DNA of 64,000 bases from Alentia gelatinosa. Its lineage: Eukaryota; Annelida; Polychaeta; Phyllodocida; Polynoidae. Below, piece after piece: positions 19,068 to 29,689 of the stretch; within the stretch, counting starts at the first letter, position 1; each line of letters opens with the position of its first letter. Made by a program: the position numbers and the translations under genes. Where the stretch lies: contig OX465587.1 in NCBI GenBank assembly GCA_950022655.1, positions 32,181,716 to 32,245,715 of the forward strand. The letters are read 5' to 3'. The notes beneath the pieces are model-generated. The model was not told where the DNA came from. It saw nothing but the letters and a program-made list of their open reading frames with translations, and did no database searches.

Positions 19068-19645
19068 ACCATCTACGCACCGTCTGTTGCGAGCCTGCCT
19101 TTTGTAGACCTTGTATTATGAGTCCTCTACCACTGTGCAGTATCCACTGAGCGCTGAACGGGTGAGGCCATGCAGGGGATGAGGCTAATGCTGAGGACAC
19201 ACCGAGAGAGTAACGGCAGCAATCTTCAGAATTGCCAACTGGAATTATTTCATATTATTATATACCTGTGGCTGTATGAACTACGTATACTGCCCGCTCC
19301 TACCCATAGCGTATTTATACCCGTACGTCACACTGTGACGTACGGGGTATGTGATCACGTGACCAGATAAAATTTCGCCATTTTTAGGTATATAATAATA
19401 TGAAAACAGGCTGACTGTCTTCGTACGTCAAAATACTTAGTAAAAATGTTGGTCACATCTACGCACCGACTGTTGTGAGCCTGCCTTTTGTAGACGTTGT
19501 ATTATGAGTCCTCTACCACTGTGCAGTAACCACTGAGTGCTGAACGGGTGAGGCCATGCAGGGGATGAGGCTAATGCTGAGGACACACCAAGCGAGTAAC
19601 GGCAGCAATCTTCAGAATCGCCAACAGGAATTATTTCATAGTATT
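19068..19645. repeat. Direct duplication, about 190 bp, 385 bp apart, with a family C module between
   Basis: 19068-19258 and 19453-19645 share TAGACNTTGTATTATGAGTC, CTCTACCACTGTGCAGTA, GGGTGAGGCCATGCAGGGGA and GCAGCAATCTTCAGAAT with only scattered substitutions. Confidence 0.85.
19253..19400. mobile_element. Family C module without a hairpin
   Basis: Bounded by TATTATTATATACCTG and TTAGGTATATAATAATA, with internal CCCGTACGTCACACTG and GTGACGTACGGG. It matches the module of 2586-2800. No long hairpin adjoins it, so it is a truncated or alternative form. Confidence 0.7.
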
Positions 19646-19774
19646 ATCTCCCACTGATAATCTAGTGCCGCTGAGGTTTAATATGAAATAATAGATCACA
19701 TATACGTCATGTTGTGTTGGCTATTCCGGAAATCGCCGCGTTTCTCGCTTGGTGTGTCTCTGGCTTAAGAGGAT

Positions 19775-20765
19775 AGGTATGAAGCTGGAAGGACAAGAAT
19801 TGAGGGCTGAGGGCTGAGGGCTAAGACCTGGGGAGTTGGAGACTGAGGGACAGAGGTCTGGGGAGTGTGAGACTTAGATACAGAGGCCTGGAGAGTCGGA
19901 GACTGAGGGACAGAGCCCTCGCGAGCTGGAGACTGAGGGCTGAGGGTTTAATGGTTGAGGGTTAGGTTTGAGGGCCTGTGAGGCTGGGATTGCGGGCAGA
20001 GGGTTGAAGGCTAAGTATTGCAAGTTGAGGTTTGGGGGTTGAGGGATGGAGGACTGAGAGTGTCGAGGGCTGACGTGTAGAGGTTGAGGGCTGAGTGCTG
20101 GAAGCTGAGGGATGGGGGTTTGGGGATGGGAGACTGAGAGTGTGGGGGACTGAGGTGTAGAGGTTGAGGGCTGAGGGCTCAGGACTGGAAGCTGGGGTTT
20201 GGGGATTGGGGACTGAGAGGATAGGGGTTGAGGGGCTGAAGTGTAGAGGCTGAGGGCTGAGTGCTGGTAGCTTATGTTTGGGGGTTTGGGGATGAGGGAC
20301 TGAGAGTGTGGGGGGCTGAGGTGTAGAGGCTGAGGGCTGAGGGCTCAGGACTGGAAGCTGAGGTTTGGGGATTGGGGACTGAGAGGATACGGGTTGAGGG
20401 GCTGAAGTGTAGGGGTTGTGGGTTGAGTACTTGAAGCTGAGGTTTGGGGATTGAGGGATGGGAGACTGAGAGTGTGGGGGGTTGAGGTGTAGAGGTTGTG
20501 GGTTGAGTACTGGAAGCTGAGTAAGGTGGTTGAAGGATGAGGGACTGAGAGTGTGGGGGGTTGAGGTGTAGAGGTTGAGGGCTGAGTGCTGGTAGCTTAG
20601 GTTTGGGGGTTGAGGGATAGGAGACTGAGAGAAATGTGTTGAGAGGCTGAGGTGTAGAGGTTGAGGGTTTAAGGCTGGAAGCTGAGGAAGGTGGTTGGGG
20701 GATGGGTGACTGAGAGTGTGGGGGGCTGAGGTGTAGAGGCCGAGGGCTGAGGCCTTCTCTCTGGG
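19775..20765. repeat. C-poor minisatellite, about 80-bp composite unit
   Basis: Repeats of GGCTGAGGTGTAGAGG, TTGAGGGCTGAG, GGAAGCTGAGGTTTGGGG and GACTGAGAGTGTGGGG in order, about ten times with variation. The plus strand is strongly depleted in C. The 235-codon reverse frame (Ser/Pro/Thr-rich) follows from this composition. Confidence 0.8.
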
Positions 20766-20889
20766 TGCTGAAGGGTTGAGAGCGATGGCTCCACAGTCTC
20801 TGCCGGAGCTCTACGCTAATGTGTGCCCGCTCTGAAGACGTCGATTCGACGACTGTCAACAGCCGGGCCAGCAAAGAGACGGCTGAAAG

Positions 20890-21255
20890 GACTGCGCTGC
20901 TGCTGGTGGTGGTGTGGGTGGGGCGGCTGCTCGTGGTGGGGGTGAGGGAGGTGGTGGTAGGCGGCGGTGGTTGTAGCAATAGTGATGGTGGAAGTGGTGG
21001 TGCTCTGGTGTCTCTGACGGTCCCCTGCTCTCAGCAAACAACATCTTTACGACTAGGAGAACTATGGTATCAAGATCCAGTGGTGGTGGTGTGTGGTGTG
21101 TGGGGTAAGGTGGTGTGTGGTGGTGGTGTGTGGTGTGTGGTGTGTGGTGGTGGTGTGTGGTGGTGGTGTGTGGCGTGGTGGTGTGTGATGTGTGGCGTGG
21201 TGGTGTGTGGTGATGGTGGTGTGGTGGTGAGGGAATGGTGTTGTGGATGGTAGTA
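20890..21255. repeat. GGT/GTGTGG microsatellite tract
   Basis: Degenerate GTGGTGGTG and GTGTGGTGTGTGG repeats, with no C-rich interruption, over about 360 bases. Histidine/threonine frames on the minus strand are artefacts of the tract. Confidence 0.85.
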
Positions 21256-21409
21256 ATGATTTTAATGGTAATAGGGATCAATAATGATCATGATATTATA
21301 ATGTAATAATTGTAGTGGCAGTAATGGTAGTGATGATGATTGAGGGTATGGTGGTAGCGATAGTAATAATGTCGCTCATGGAATTGTGGTAGTGATAGTA
21401 GTGTTGACG

Positions 21410-21930
21410 CTCATGTAAATGGTGGTAGCGATAGTATTGATGCTCGTTTAAATGGTGGTAGCAATAGTATTGATGCTCTTTTAAATGGTGGTAGCGATAG
21501 TATTGATGCTCGTTTAAATGGTGGTAGTGATAGTATTGATGCTCTTTTAAATGGTGGTAGTGATAGTATTGATGCTCGTTTAAATGGTGGTAGTGATAGT
21601 ATTGATGCTCGTTTAAATGGTGGTAGCGATAGTATTGATGCTCGTTTAAATGGTGGTACCAATAGTATTGATGCTCGTTTAAATGGTGGTAGCAATAGTA
21701 TTCATGCTCGTTTGAATGGTGGTAGCGATAGTAAAGATGATGCTTATGGAAATGGTGGTAGCGAAAGTAATAATGTCGCTCATGGAATTGTGGTAGCGAT
21801 AGTAATGTTGACGCTCATGTAAATGGTGGTAGGGATAGTATTGATTCTCGTTTAAATGGTGGTAGCAATGGTACTGATGCTTGTTTAAATGGTGGGAGCG
21901 AAAGTAATATTGATGCTCATGTAAATGGTG
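21410..21930. repeat. 33-bp minisatellite
   Basis: About nine tight copies (21410-21720) of GGTGGTAGCGATAGTATTGA plus TGCTCGTTTAAAT, then looser copies to about 21930 and degenerate GGTGGTAG/GATGAT sequence to 22060. The reverse frame repeats L-P-P-F-K-R-A-S-I-L-S. Confidence 0.9.
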
Positions 21931-22635
21931 GTAAAGATAATAATGATTTTGGTAATGGAAATGGCGGTAGGGATTTCAATGATGATTCTTGTGGAGATGG
22001 TGGTAGGTATGATATTGATAACGCTCGTAGAATTGATGGTAGCGATAGTAATGATAATGATAGTTGCAATACCACCTGCTGCTAGAAGTGCAACAGAAAT
22101 AATGTATTTCAGATTCAAGTGTGGTTGTGAATATATCTCACCCCTTTCAACGACACTAAATAGCATCAAGATATCAAAACAATCAAAATTACTTAGCAAA
22201 TCCATATGACGTAATCTCACATCCATTACACTACGGCTGTGGCGTAGTATTGTCACTTTACGGGGTGATCATTGAGTATATTTTTATAATGTTATTCCTA
22301 TGGCTTAACTTGTTCCAGGGGTGAGATAAATTCCCTTGATTCTTGTATGTACGATGATAACATCACCTGTGATGTTCCTGTGCTATGTTGCGTCTTCCTT
22401 AATTCTGAATGATAAAGCACCCTAAGATCTGTGACCCTTGTGTAGCCTCACTGAGTCCTTCACCCACTAACCCAGCTGGCCTGGTAATAAATAGGATATT
22501 GCCCGCTGTCCCTGATGACCAACATGATACATAAGTGATGTGCTTCGTGTACATAATTCAATATAGGGCAGGCAGGAGAGCTGGTGTACTCGGAGCACCT
22601 CAGGGTACAGAGTGTAGGCAGGTGACAGGGAGACT

Positions 22636-22668
22636 ACAGAGGAAACCTATAAACGTTTAGGGTCAGAG
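22636..22668. mobile_element. Family A hairpin arm fragment
   Basis: AGAGGAAACC and TTTAGGGTCAGAG are the outer arm of a family A hairpin. The family B element at 22670 directly follows and appears to have landed in it. Confidence 0.55.
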
Positions 22669-22669
22669 T

Positions 22670-22948
22670 TTTTATACTACCCCTAATAAAAAAAACTCCA
22701 TAGGCTTAACATGGGATTTCTTTATGTCACGGGTGTGATATAAAGTATTGTTTATGTCACTACTTTCTAATGCTGAAGAAATGTGGAAATAGGGTATGAT
22801 AAAATCCAGATGCCACTCGTTTGAGTTTAAGTTAATTTATGTCAAGCATTTTGTTGGCTCTGTAATTTCACGAGTCGAAGACGAGTGACATTACAGAGCC
22901 AACAAACTGCATGACATAAATAAACTCAGACTCGTGACGTCTCTTCAT
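22670..22948. mobile_element. Hairpin-tailed element, family B (hairpin type 2)
   Basis: Module starts TTATACTACCCCTAAT, contains CTCCATAGGCTTAACATGGG and ends AGGGTATGATAAAA. The following hairpin (about 22805-22948) has arms CCACTCGTTTGAGTTTAAG and TTTGTTGGCTCTGTAAT with complements. The apex is CACGAGTCGAAGACGAGTG, a perfect short stem. The closest relative is 31055-31336. Confidence 0.8.
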
Positions 22949-23246
22949 ATTATCTCACCTCTGGTATTTTTTCTCCATAGACTTGACATTAGGAACTCGT
23001 ATCCAACGCCCATGAGATATTTAGGAAAAATATCCAATGGGGGATTATGTCACCAATGTTAGCCCATTAGTCAATGTGAAGGATGAGATAATCTCAGAAA
23101 CCCATTCAAGTTTAGGGTCATAGTGTGATCCCATCTCGCTTGAATCGCTACATAATTCACGCAGCTTCGCCTTGTGAATTACTACGCGATTCAAACTCGA
23201 TGGGATTCAAGCTCTGACCCTAAACGTACATAGGGTTCCTCTATAA
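22949..23246. mobile_element. Hairpin-tailed element, family A (complete)
   Basis: Module from TTATCTCACCTCTGG to GGATGAGATAA, with internal CCATAGACTTGACATTAGGA. Hairpin arms: GAAACCCATTCAAG, TTTAGGGTCA, GATCCCATCTCG. Apex: AATTCACGCAGCTTCGCCTT. Outer end: GGGTTCCTCTATA. It directly abuts the preceding family B element. Complete relatives: 41707-41985, 48394-48689, 50629-50924. Confidence 0.85.
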
Positions 23247-23569
23247 TACGTTTCCAGTGATCTCGTAGAGACGCCACGGGACATTGCGATATTGTTTTTA
23301 AATCAGAACACCAATGCATTGCTCGAATCACCCCCCTCCCCCCAATCTAAGTATTTTTGTGAGATACCTATGTTTATGCATTACGTGTGAGAGCGCATCT
23401 TGGTTCTGTACTTCTCTTAGTTCTATCTGGTGACTCCTCAACGCTCCCAACAGCTCTCAATGGCTTGTAAACGGTGACCCATGAGTCAGTAAAATGGACA
23501 TTACTGAAGGTAACAGATAATCTTGTTTCCCCTGAAGATTTCTCAGGGGATTTGTGGAAACTGTGACCA

Positions 23570-23888
23570 AGGCCACTCAAAAAAACAACTTTTTTCTCAT
23601 CACCAAGCCATGAAAAATATGACATACAGTACAACCCCGCATAAGCGGACACCCCCCGATCCGGGCCAAAGTGGCCGCTTACGCAGGGTGTCTGCTTACG
23701 CTGGGTTTCCCGATTTTTACTGGCTATACATTTAATGCATACCTGACATCAGGAGCTTTAATTTGAATACACATAATACCTTTCATAATTTCTATCAAGG
23801 TTCATCTATAAAAAAAAAAAAAATCTTCTAAAATCGTTTTTTCTGATGCGCGCGGTGATGAGAAACAAGCTTTCTTTTTGAGTGACCT
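23570..23888. mobile_element. MITE with CACTCAAAAA/TTTCTCATCACC TIR and pogo-like core
   Basis: Terminal inverted repeats of about 33 bases read GGCCACTCAAAAA...TTTCTCATCACC and the complement at the right. Inside lies a 96-bp CAGT...ACTG segment (23627-23722) beginning CAGTACAACCCCGC and containing TAAGCGGACACCCC, typical of pogo/Tigger-like TIRs. The outer TIR may belong to a second element that carries the first. Confidence 0.65.
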
Positions 23889-23934
23889 AAGTGTAAAGGG
23901 AGATGAGTAGCTTTATGGTATCTCCTGTCAGACT

Positions 23935-24280
23935 TACTCCGTCATTTAATCTGCCATGTCGATATGGTTTACAGTTCCTTCCCTTACCTCGTCATTTGAT
24001 CTGCAATGTCTATAAAGGGCTAATGGTACTTTCACTCACTCCATTGTTTAATCTGCCATTTCTCTAGAAGAGAGTTTACGGTACTTAAATTTACTCTGTT
24101 GTTTAGTTGCTTGTTGTCTTTAGAGGGTTTACGGTACTCTCACTCACTCCTTCTTTAAACCGCCATGTCTTTAGAGGGTTTACGGTACACTCACTCTCTC
24201 CTTCTTTAACCCGCCATGTCATTAGAGGGTTTACGGTACTTTCACTCACTCCTTCTTTAACCTGCCATGTCTATGTCTGG
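23935..24280. repeat. Minisatellite, about 50-bp unit
   Basis: Six to seven copies of CCGCCATGTCTTTAGAGGG, TTTACGGTAC, and TCACTCACTCCTTCTTTAA, increasingly degenerate towards the 5' side. Confidence 0.8.
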
Positions 24281-24559
24281 CCATTTGTGTCTGTCGTGCA
24301 TGCTGCATATTTCATGATACAAACTTCCCCTCCAGACAGTACACTCCATGCACGCTCAGAGGGAGCTTGTGAAGTGCGGACCGGCTGTAACCCGTTACAA
24401 CATGCGAAATGGACGTTTCAAAATGAGGCTCAGTCTCAAGTCTCTATATCTGAGATTTCATAAAAAAAGAGGGCTGAGTAATTATATTCCCGGTTTTTTT
24501 TTAAAACCAATTACAACCGCTGCAATCGTGAATACATTCTACAAATATTCGTCAAGATA

Positions 24560-24840
24560 TTTTCCCCAAGCAACTCTAGGAGCAAATGGTATGTTCATCT
24601 TTGATGAAAGAGCGAGCAATTATAAATGAATCATAATAAAAGGTTGGGTTACATTCAGTCTATGAATATTTTTCTGTAACCTAATTGAACCCTGTCAATC
24701 TGCCGTCCCTGCAACTGTCTGAGGCTAGGATCCAATCATATCAAGCACCAGTGGATCTTGAGGTATTTCGGTCTCTAGGCTGAGCATGCCTCTATAACCC
24801 TTAAACACTGGCTCCCTGCTCCTTTCCCCATGCCATATGA
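24560..24840. repeat. Interspersed repeat family Z, copy 1
   Basis: Shares AAATGGTATGTTCATC, AATTATAAATGAAT, AATAAAAGGTTGGGT, CATTCAGTCTATG, and CAATCTGCC/CAACTTGCC words with 26080-26280 and, inverted, 42280-42545. Class unknown; no ORF or TIR seen. Confidence 0.6.
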
Positions 24841-24984
24841 ATAGCACGCAGATAGTTAAGTGATAGTTTTTTGGAAGCACGCTGGAGGTGCATCTGTGAC
24901 CACTTTAATCTTTAGATTCACTTTGGCACCAACTTCCTGCAGGTAGTCATGCCAGTGACCTCTGTGACCTCTGTGACCCCGCGT

Positions 24985-24996
24985 CCAGGTGGCGCT
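24985..24996 (+). promoter_or_regulatory. CTCF-like motif, first of a convergent pair
   Basis: CCAGGTGGCGCT matches the 3' two thirds of the CTCF core. It faces the stronger motif at 25015-25030 across 18 bases. Confidence 0.3.
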
Positions 24997-25014
24997 CTGA
25001 ATCACGCCCACGGC

Positions 25015-25030
25015 TGGCGCCCTCTGGTGG
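25015..25030 (-). promoter_or_regulatory. CTCF-like motif
   Basis: The minus strand reads CCACCAGAGGGCGCCA, a full CTCF core. Convergent with 24985-24996. Confidence 0.45.
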
Positions 25031-25162
25031 GCAGAGTGTGGGAGTATGCGTATTGTTCTGGCGTGACGTGTTGCGGGCAGACGACAATGCAGAGTGAGGC
25101 GGGAAACCTCCGTCTCTGTGATACAGGCCATGACTGGTGAGACCGCGGTCACACCAGACTTT

Positions 25163-25440
25163 TATTACCCACCTAATACGGAGTCACCATGCTAAGCCTA
25201 TGGAGCCTACTAATCGCCACTGAGTAGAATACGGACCTCCGGAATCTCCTAGGAGAATACGGCTTTTTGGGCAACCTGACGGGCATTATAGGAACTAATT
25301 TATATAAACAATGCACTGCGCTTGGGTCGAATTTCTAATTATTTACAAGATTTTTTCCCCTAATAATTACTCGAAATGTGAGTAATAAATACAACATTAC
25401 CATAATTTCGATCTGAGTGGCCGTATTCTCCTTGTAGCTG
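25163..25440. mobile_element. Inverted-repeat element, family F
   Basis: Starts TTATTACCCACCTAATACGG, then GCTAAGCCTATGGAGCC, a small hairpin (GAGTAGAATACGG ... GGAGAATACGG), and ends TGAGTAATAAATACAAC and GGCCGTATTCTCCTTGTA. A relative lies at 14557-14800. The CTAAGCCTATGG word is the complement of the subterminal CCATAGGCTTA of families A and B. Confidence 0.6.
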
Positions 25441-25456
25441 AGTGAGTGTCAAGTAA

Positions 25457-25941
25457 GAGGGGGCGTCCACCAACCACGACAAGGCTGCGACAACGGCTTT
25501 CCGACAAGGTCCACGACAGGCCTACGATTGGAAGACTTGTCGTAGCCTTGTCGTGGTTGGTGGACCACAGTTCCCGACAAGAGGCTATGACAAGGCCACG
25601 ACAGGCTGCGACATGAAGCTTGTCGGGGGCCTGTCGGGGGCCTTCCGACAAGGTTACGACAAAATCTAACATGTTCGATTTTGGAGCCGTGTTGTGGCGT
25701 GTTGTGGCGTGTTGTGGCGTGTTGTGGCGTGTTGTGGCGTGTTGTGGCGTGTTGTGGCGTGTCGGGAGGTTGTCGCAGAGGTCTACGATAGAATATTTAG
25801 GTGGAGCGTGCACTTCTCGACAGGCTGCGATAAGGGGTCACGACAGCTCCCCTCCTCACGACAATACTGCGACAAGGCACCGATTGGAACTTTCTTGTCG
25901 GCGCATGTCGCAGCCCTGTCGTCGTTGGTGGACGCCCCCTC
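25457..25941. mobile_element. Harbinger-like MITE with internal tandem repeats, TSD TAA
   Basis: The TIR begins GAGGGGGCGTCCACCAAC and extends about 35 bases with mismatches (ACGACAAGGCTGCGACA). It is flanked by TAA at 25454-25456 and 25942-25944. The 485-bp body is full of TGTCG/CGACA words and holds a GTGTTGTGGC decamer array (about eight copies, 25687-25768). The GGCGTCCACC core and TWA duplication link it to the elements at 36.0, 37.4, 40.6 and 52.9 kb. Confidence 0.85.
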
Positions 25942-26079
25942 TAACTATTACAATGTCGGGTGTGTGGTAAACGTCCGACATATCACTCATCTCGTGAGTC
26001 AGGCACAGATTAGCAATTACTCCCACACCTAACCCCTTCACGATGCCTTGATGCATCCAGTCATCGCTGAGGAAATAAT

Positions 26080-26280
26080 CATCGGATTTTAATACTAGGA
26101 GGAAATAGTATGTTCATCATTGATGCATGATCGTGAAATTATAAATGAATAACAATTAAAAGGTTTGGGTTTCATTCAGTCTATGGATAGTTTTCTGCAA
26201 TCCACTTGCACCCAGTCAACTTGCCATTTTTGCCCGAGTCTAGGGTCCAAACATATCACGCACAGAGTGATTGCTGGTCC
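26080..26280. repeat. Interspersed repeat family Z, copy 2
   Basis: Direct-orientation relative of 24560-24840 with the same order of conserved words. Confidence 0.6.
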
Positions 26281-27085
26281 CACCTTCATCCGCCAGAAAA
26301 TTGTAAGATAGCACCACTGTAGTCGGGGAGAAACACTAGTATCTGCTGTTTTAATCTATAGATAATCATAAGACGAGGCTAAACCCCCTCTATATAGCAA
26401 CCCTACAAATGTATTTGATCCAACCCACCTTTTCTTTTATTTGATGTTTGGAAAAGGATGGCTGGCCCCATAACACAATAGCTATGTGGCCTATACCCGA
26501 AGGAGACTTTAGTACAAATAGGTGTTACCAACGAATGTATTTAAGGCAGAAATGTAAAGTTATGATGCTTCAGTTTTTTTAGTTTTTTTTTAATTTACGG
26601 TTCCGTTCGCTACATGGAATTGTTGCGGTCTACCATGTCCCCTTTTTCATCCTCTTTCTTTTACTACTGTGCCACTCACAGGTGGTTTGTTTTCACCATT
26701 TGATTACGCGAGGGATTTTCCTCCAATACTACAGGGTTAATTATAACATTCTTACAACAAAAACATAAATATACATATCAACATTCTACTATTCACATTG
26801 TAACAGTTCAATAAGTAATGAAATGATGAAAAATGTGTTAATATAATATATAGGTGGTACATCAACTGGATTCTAGACTGCGGAAATCCTATTGGGTGCC
26901 TGCATTATGCCAAGCCGTTACCCTATGTTTCTCTGAGAGGTTTAACGTATAGATCACTATGCCTGTTTTTCAGCGGGATAAACTCCATCGTATAACTAGA
27001 GAATAGAGTATTGATCTGCATACAAAGACTGTGGGCGGAGAGTGAGATGAGTATGGAGCAAACATTACTCAGGAGGAGACTGTGA
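26281..27085. other. Unannotated stretch
   Basis: AT-rich and non-repetitive by eye, with no recognisable ORF. Confidence 0.4.
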
Positions 27086-27205
27086 ATCGCAGGGCGTGCT
27101 CGGCGGGCCGCCCTGTGACGACCGGCCGGTGAACCCCCCGCTCAGCCGCCCCCCGGCCCGGCTCCCCGACACGGGGGGTGGGTGGGGGGGATGGGGGCGG
27201 GGTTA
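27086..27205. other. Short GC-rich segment
   Basis: GGCGGGCCGCCCTGTGACG, CCCCCGCTCAGCCGCCCC and a following G run stand out from AT-rich flanks. No domain is recognisable in the frame across it. Confidence 0.35.
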
Positions 27206-28044
27206 CTGTTCACGGTATGACTCACTGAAGGGTGTGGATATTGTGGGTGGATCTCGGTATGAGGATGTGCGACCACGAGGTATGGTATGTCAGATTGGGG
27301 TAGTTAGTCTGTAAGAGGAAATATGTCTATTGAATATATAGGCTGATTTACAATTTATTGTTCTTAGTGGTTGTTATGTCAATAATACATTGACATTCAT
27401 GTACAAGCGAATGTTTTATCTAGTGTGATTACCGGAAGTCACATAGATCTGCATTTCTTGGTGGCCCTAGTTTTTTTATATTCTTTGCATTAACTTTAAG
27501 AGTCATATGTGTAGAGCTCTGTCATGATATAGGCCTAATCGGTGAATCAAGCTCTTTGATTGGCGTATCAAATCGTAGCCTATCGGTATCCAATCGTGGT
27601 CTATTGTAGAGGCAATCGTAGAAACATGGTCTAATGCAACGATTTTGTCTGACCTCCCGATGAAATTTTATTCCAGTCGGGAAGTCAATCGTTAAATGGG
27701 ATTCCCACGGTGGGATTTGCGTACCTCACAGGGTGCTTGTTTGAGACAAATCCTGCTAAGATTCTGTACTAGAACACAATCTCCTCGTCTTAATTGTATA
27801 GTTCCATTTCCCTGCGACAAGTATTTTCGCCTGCAATTGTCGGCGACAATTACCCTTAACAAGGTACAGAATCCCATGAGATCTTGAGTTTAATCACGTA
27901 TAGAATCTATAAGTTCATTTTGGTGGGACAAATGGACCTGCTGCGACTAAGTGTCTGCCCTAGCCAATAGGAAGCCAGCAACTATTACATGTTTGTAACA
28001 CCCCTCACCTCAGGGGTACTTGAGTTCCAGGATGAGTGTTCAAA
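27206..28044. other. Unannotated stretch, probably old MITE debris
   Basis: 27540-27680 contains GAATCAAGCTC, CTATCGGTATCCAATCG and GACCTCCCGATG words resembling a decayed Harbinger-like element. Otherwise nothing was recognised. Confidence 0.35.
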
Positions 28045-28225
28045 GTGCCTATGTCTGAGATTATGTACCAGGTATGTCCTTCCATGTGAATCAAATTCGC
28101 TATTTTTCCTTGAGACTGTTAAAAGCATTTTGCCATGAGCATTTCGCACCAAATGAGACAAGATGTGATGGAAACCAGTTTCAGGTACATTAATCTCTGC
28201 GTGGGATTCCCACTTAAGGCCTATC
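28045..28225. repeat. Interspersed repeat, copy 2 (see 5985-6215)
   Basis: Same ordered words as 5985-6215, about 75 percent similar by eye. Confidence 0.6.
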
Positions 28226-28369
28226 GGGACCAGAATCGGCGTTGGTGGGTGCAAGGGTTAACAGAAGGTGTCTGTGTACTCCACCATGCCCCCTGGTGAG
28301 AGAACACTTCCTCCTGTGCTTATTGTTACGTGCCAGGCGCAGTCTGGCAGGGCACCAGGTTGACGGTAC

Positions 28370-29680
28370 CAGGGAGGGGAGGGAGGGAGAGAGGGAGGGC
28401 GTTAGATATACATGTGTACAATCTATACTGATACTGAGGGAGGGGAGGGGAGGGGAGGGAGGGAGGGAGGGAGGGGAGGGGAGGGGGTTAGATATACATG
28501 TACATGTGTACACTCTATACTGATACTGAGGGAAGGGAGGGAGGGAGGGGAGGGAGGGGAGGGAGGGGAGGGAGGGGAGGGAGGGAGGGAGGGAGAGGGA
28601 GAAGGAGGGGAGGGAGGGGGTTAGATATACATGTGTACACTCTATACTGATACTGAGGGAGGGGAGAGAGGGGAGGGAGGGAAGGGAGGAGAGGGAGGGG
28701 ACAGAGGGGACGGAGGGGACGGAAGGGACAGAAGGGACAAAGGGGACAGAGGGGAGGGGAGGGAAGGGAGGGAGGGGAGGGAGGGGAGGGAGGGGAGGGA
28801 GGGGAGGGAGGGGAGGGAGGGGAGGGAGGGGAGGGAGGGGAGGGAGGGGAGGGAGGGGAGGGAGGGGAGGGAGGGGAGGGAGGGGAGGGAGGGGAGGGAG
28901 GGGGTTAGATATACATGTGTAAACTCTATACTGATACTGAGGGAGGGCAGGGAGGGCAGGGAGAGTAGGGAGGGCAGGGAGGGCAGGGAGGTAGGGAGCC
29001 GAGGGGGTAAGGCATACATGTGTGTAATCTATACTGATACTTAGGGACGGGAGGGTGGGGAGGGAGGCGGGGGGGGGGGAGAGTGGGGGTAGGGAGGTGG
29101 GTTAGACATACACGTGTGTACTCTATACTGATACTTAGGGACGGGAGGGTGGGGAGGGAGGCGGGGGGGAGAGTGGAGGGTGGGAGGTGGGTTAGACATA
29201 CATGTGTGTACTCTATACTGATACTGAGGGAGGGGAGGGAGGCAGGGGGGGAGAGTGGAGGGAGGGAGGTGGGTTAGACATACATGTGTGTACTCTATAC
29301 TGATACTTAGGGACGGGAGGATGGGAGGGAGGCAGGGGGGGGGGGAGAGTGGAGGGAGGGAGGTGGGTTAGACATACATGTGTGTACTCTATACTGATAC
29401 TTAGGGACGGGAGGATGGGGAGGGAGGCAGGGGGGGGAGCGGAGGGAGGGAGGTGGGTTAGATATACATGTGTGTATTCTATACTGATACTTAGGGACGG
29501 GAGGGTGGGGAGGGAGGCAGGGGGGGAGAGTGCAGGGAGGGAGGTGGGTTAGACATACATATGTGTACTCTATACTGATACTTAGGGACGGGAGGATGGG
29601 GAGGGAGGCAGGGGGGGGGGGAGTAGAGGGAGGGAGGTGGGTAAGACATACATGTATGTACTCTATACTGATAATTCCTG
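28370..29680. repeat. G/A-only tract punctuated by a 40-bp core, about 11 cores
   Basis: A core reading TTAGATATACATGTGTACNC, TCTATACTGATACTGAGGG recurs about eleven times. Between cores lie 40-250 bases of almost pure GGGA/GGGGA repeats; the longest uninterrupted GGGAGGGAGG run covers about 28746-28902. From 29040 the unit settles at about 90 bp. Arginine/glycine/glutamate frames over it are artefacts. Confidence 0.9.
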
Positions 29681-29689
29681 TCGCTCAAG

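Noticed and set aside
20272..20979. 235-codon Ser/Pro/Thr-rich reverse frame resembling a mucin
   Set aside because: Explained by the C-poor minisatellite. No signal peptide or cysteine domains, and the units are not multiples of three throughout.
21411..21695. Reverse-strand protein with an L-P-P-F-K-R-A-S-I-L-S repeat
   Set aside because: Same reason: a 33-bp tandem array. The frame begins and ends with the array.
28370..29680. Telomere-like repeat (TTAGGG words)
   Set aside because: TTAGGGACGGG occurs once per 90-bp unit rather than as tandem TTAGGG; it is part of the minisatellite core.
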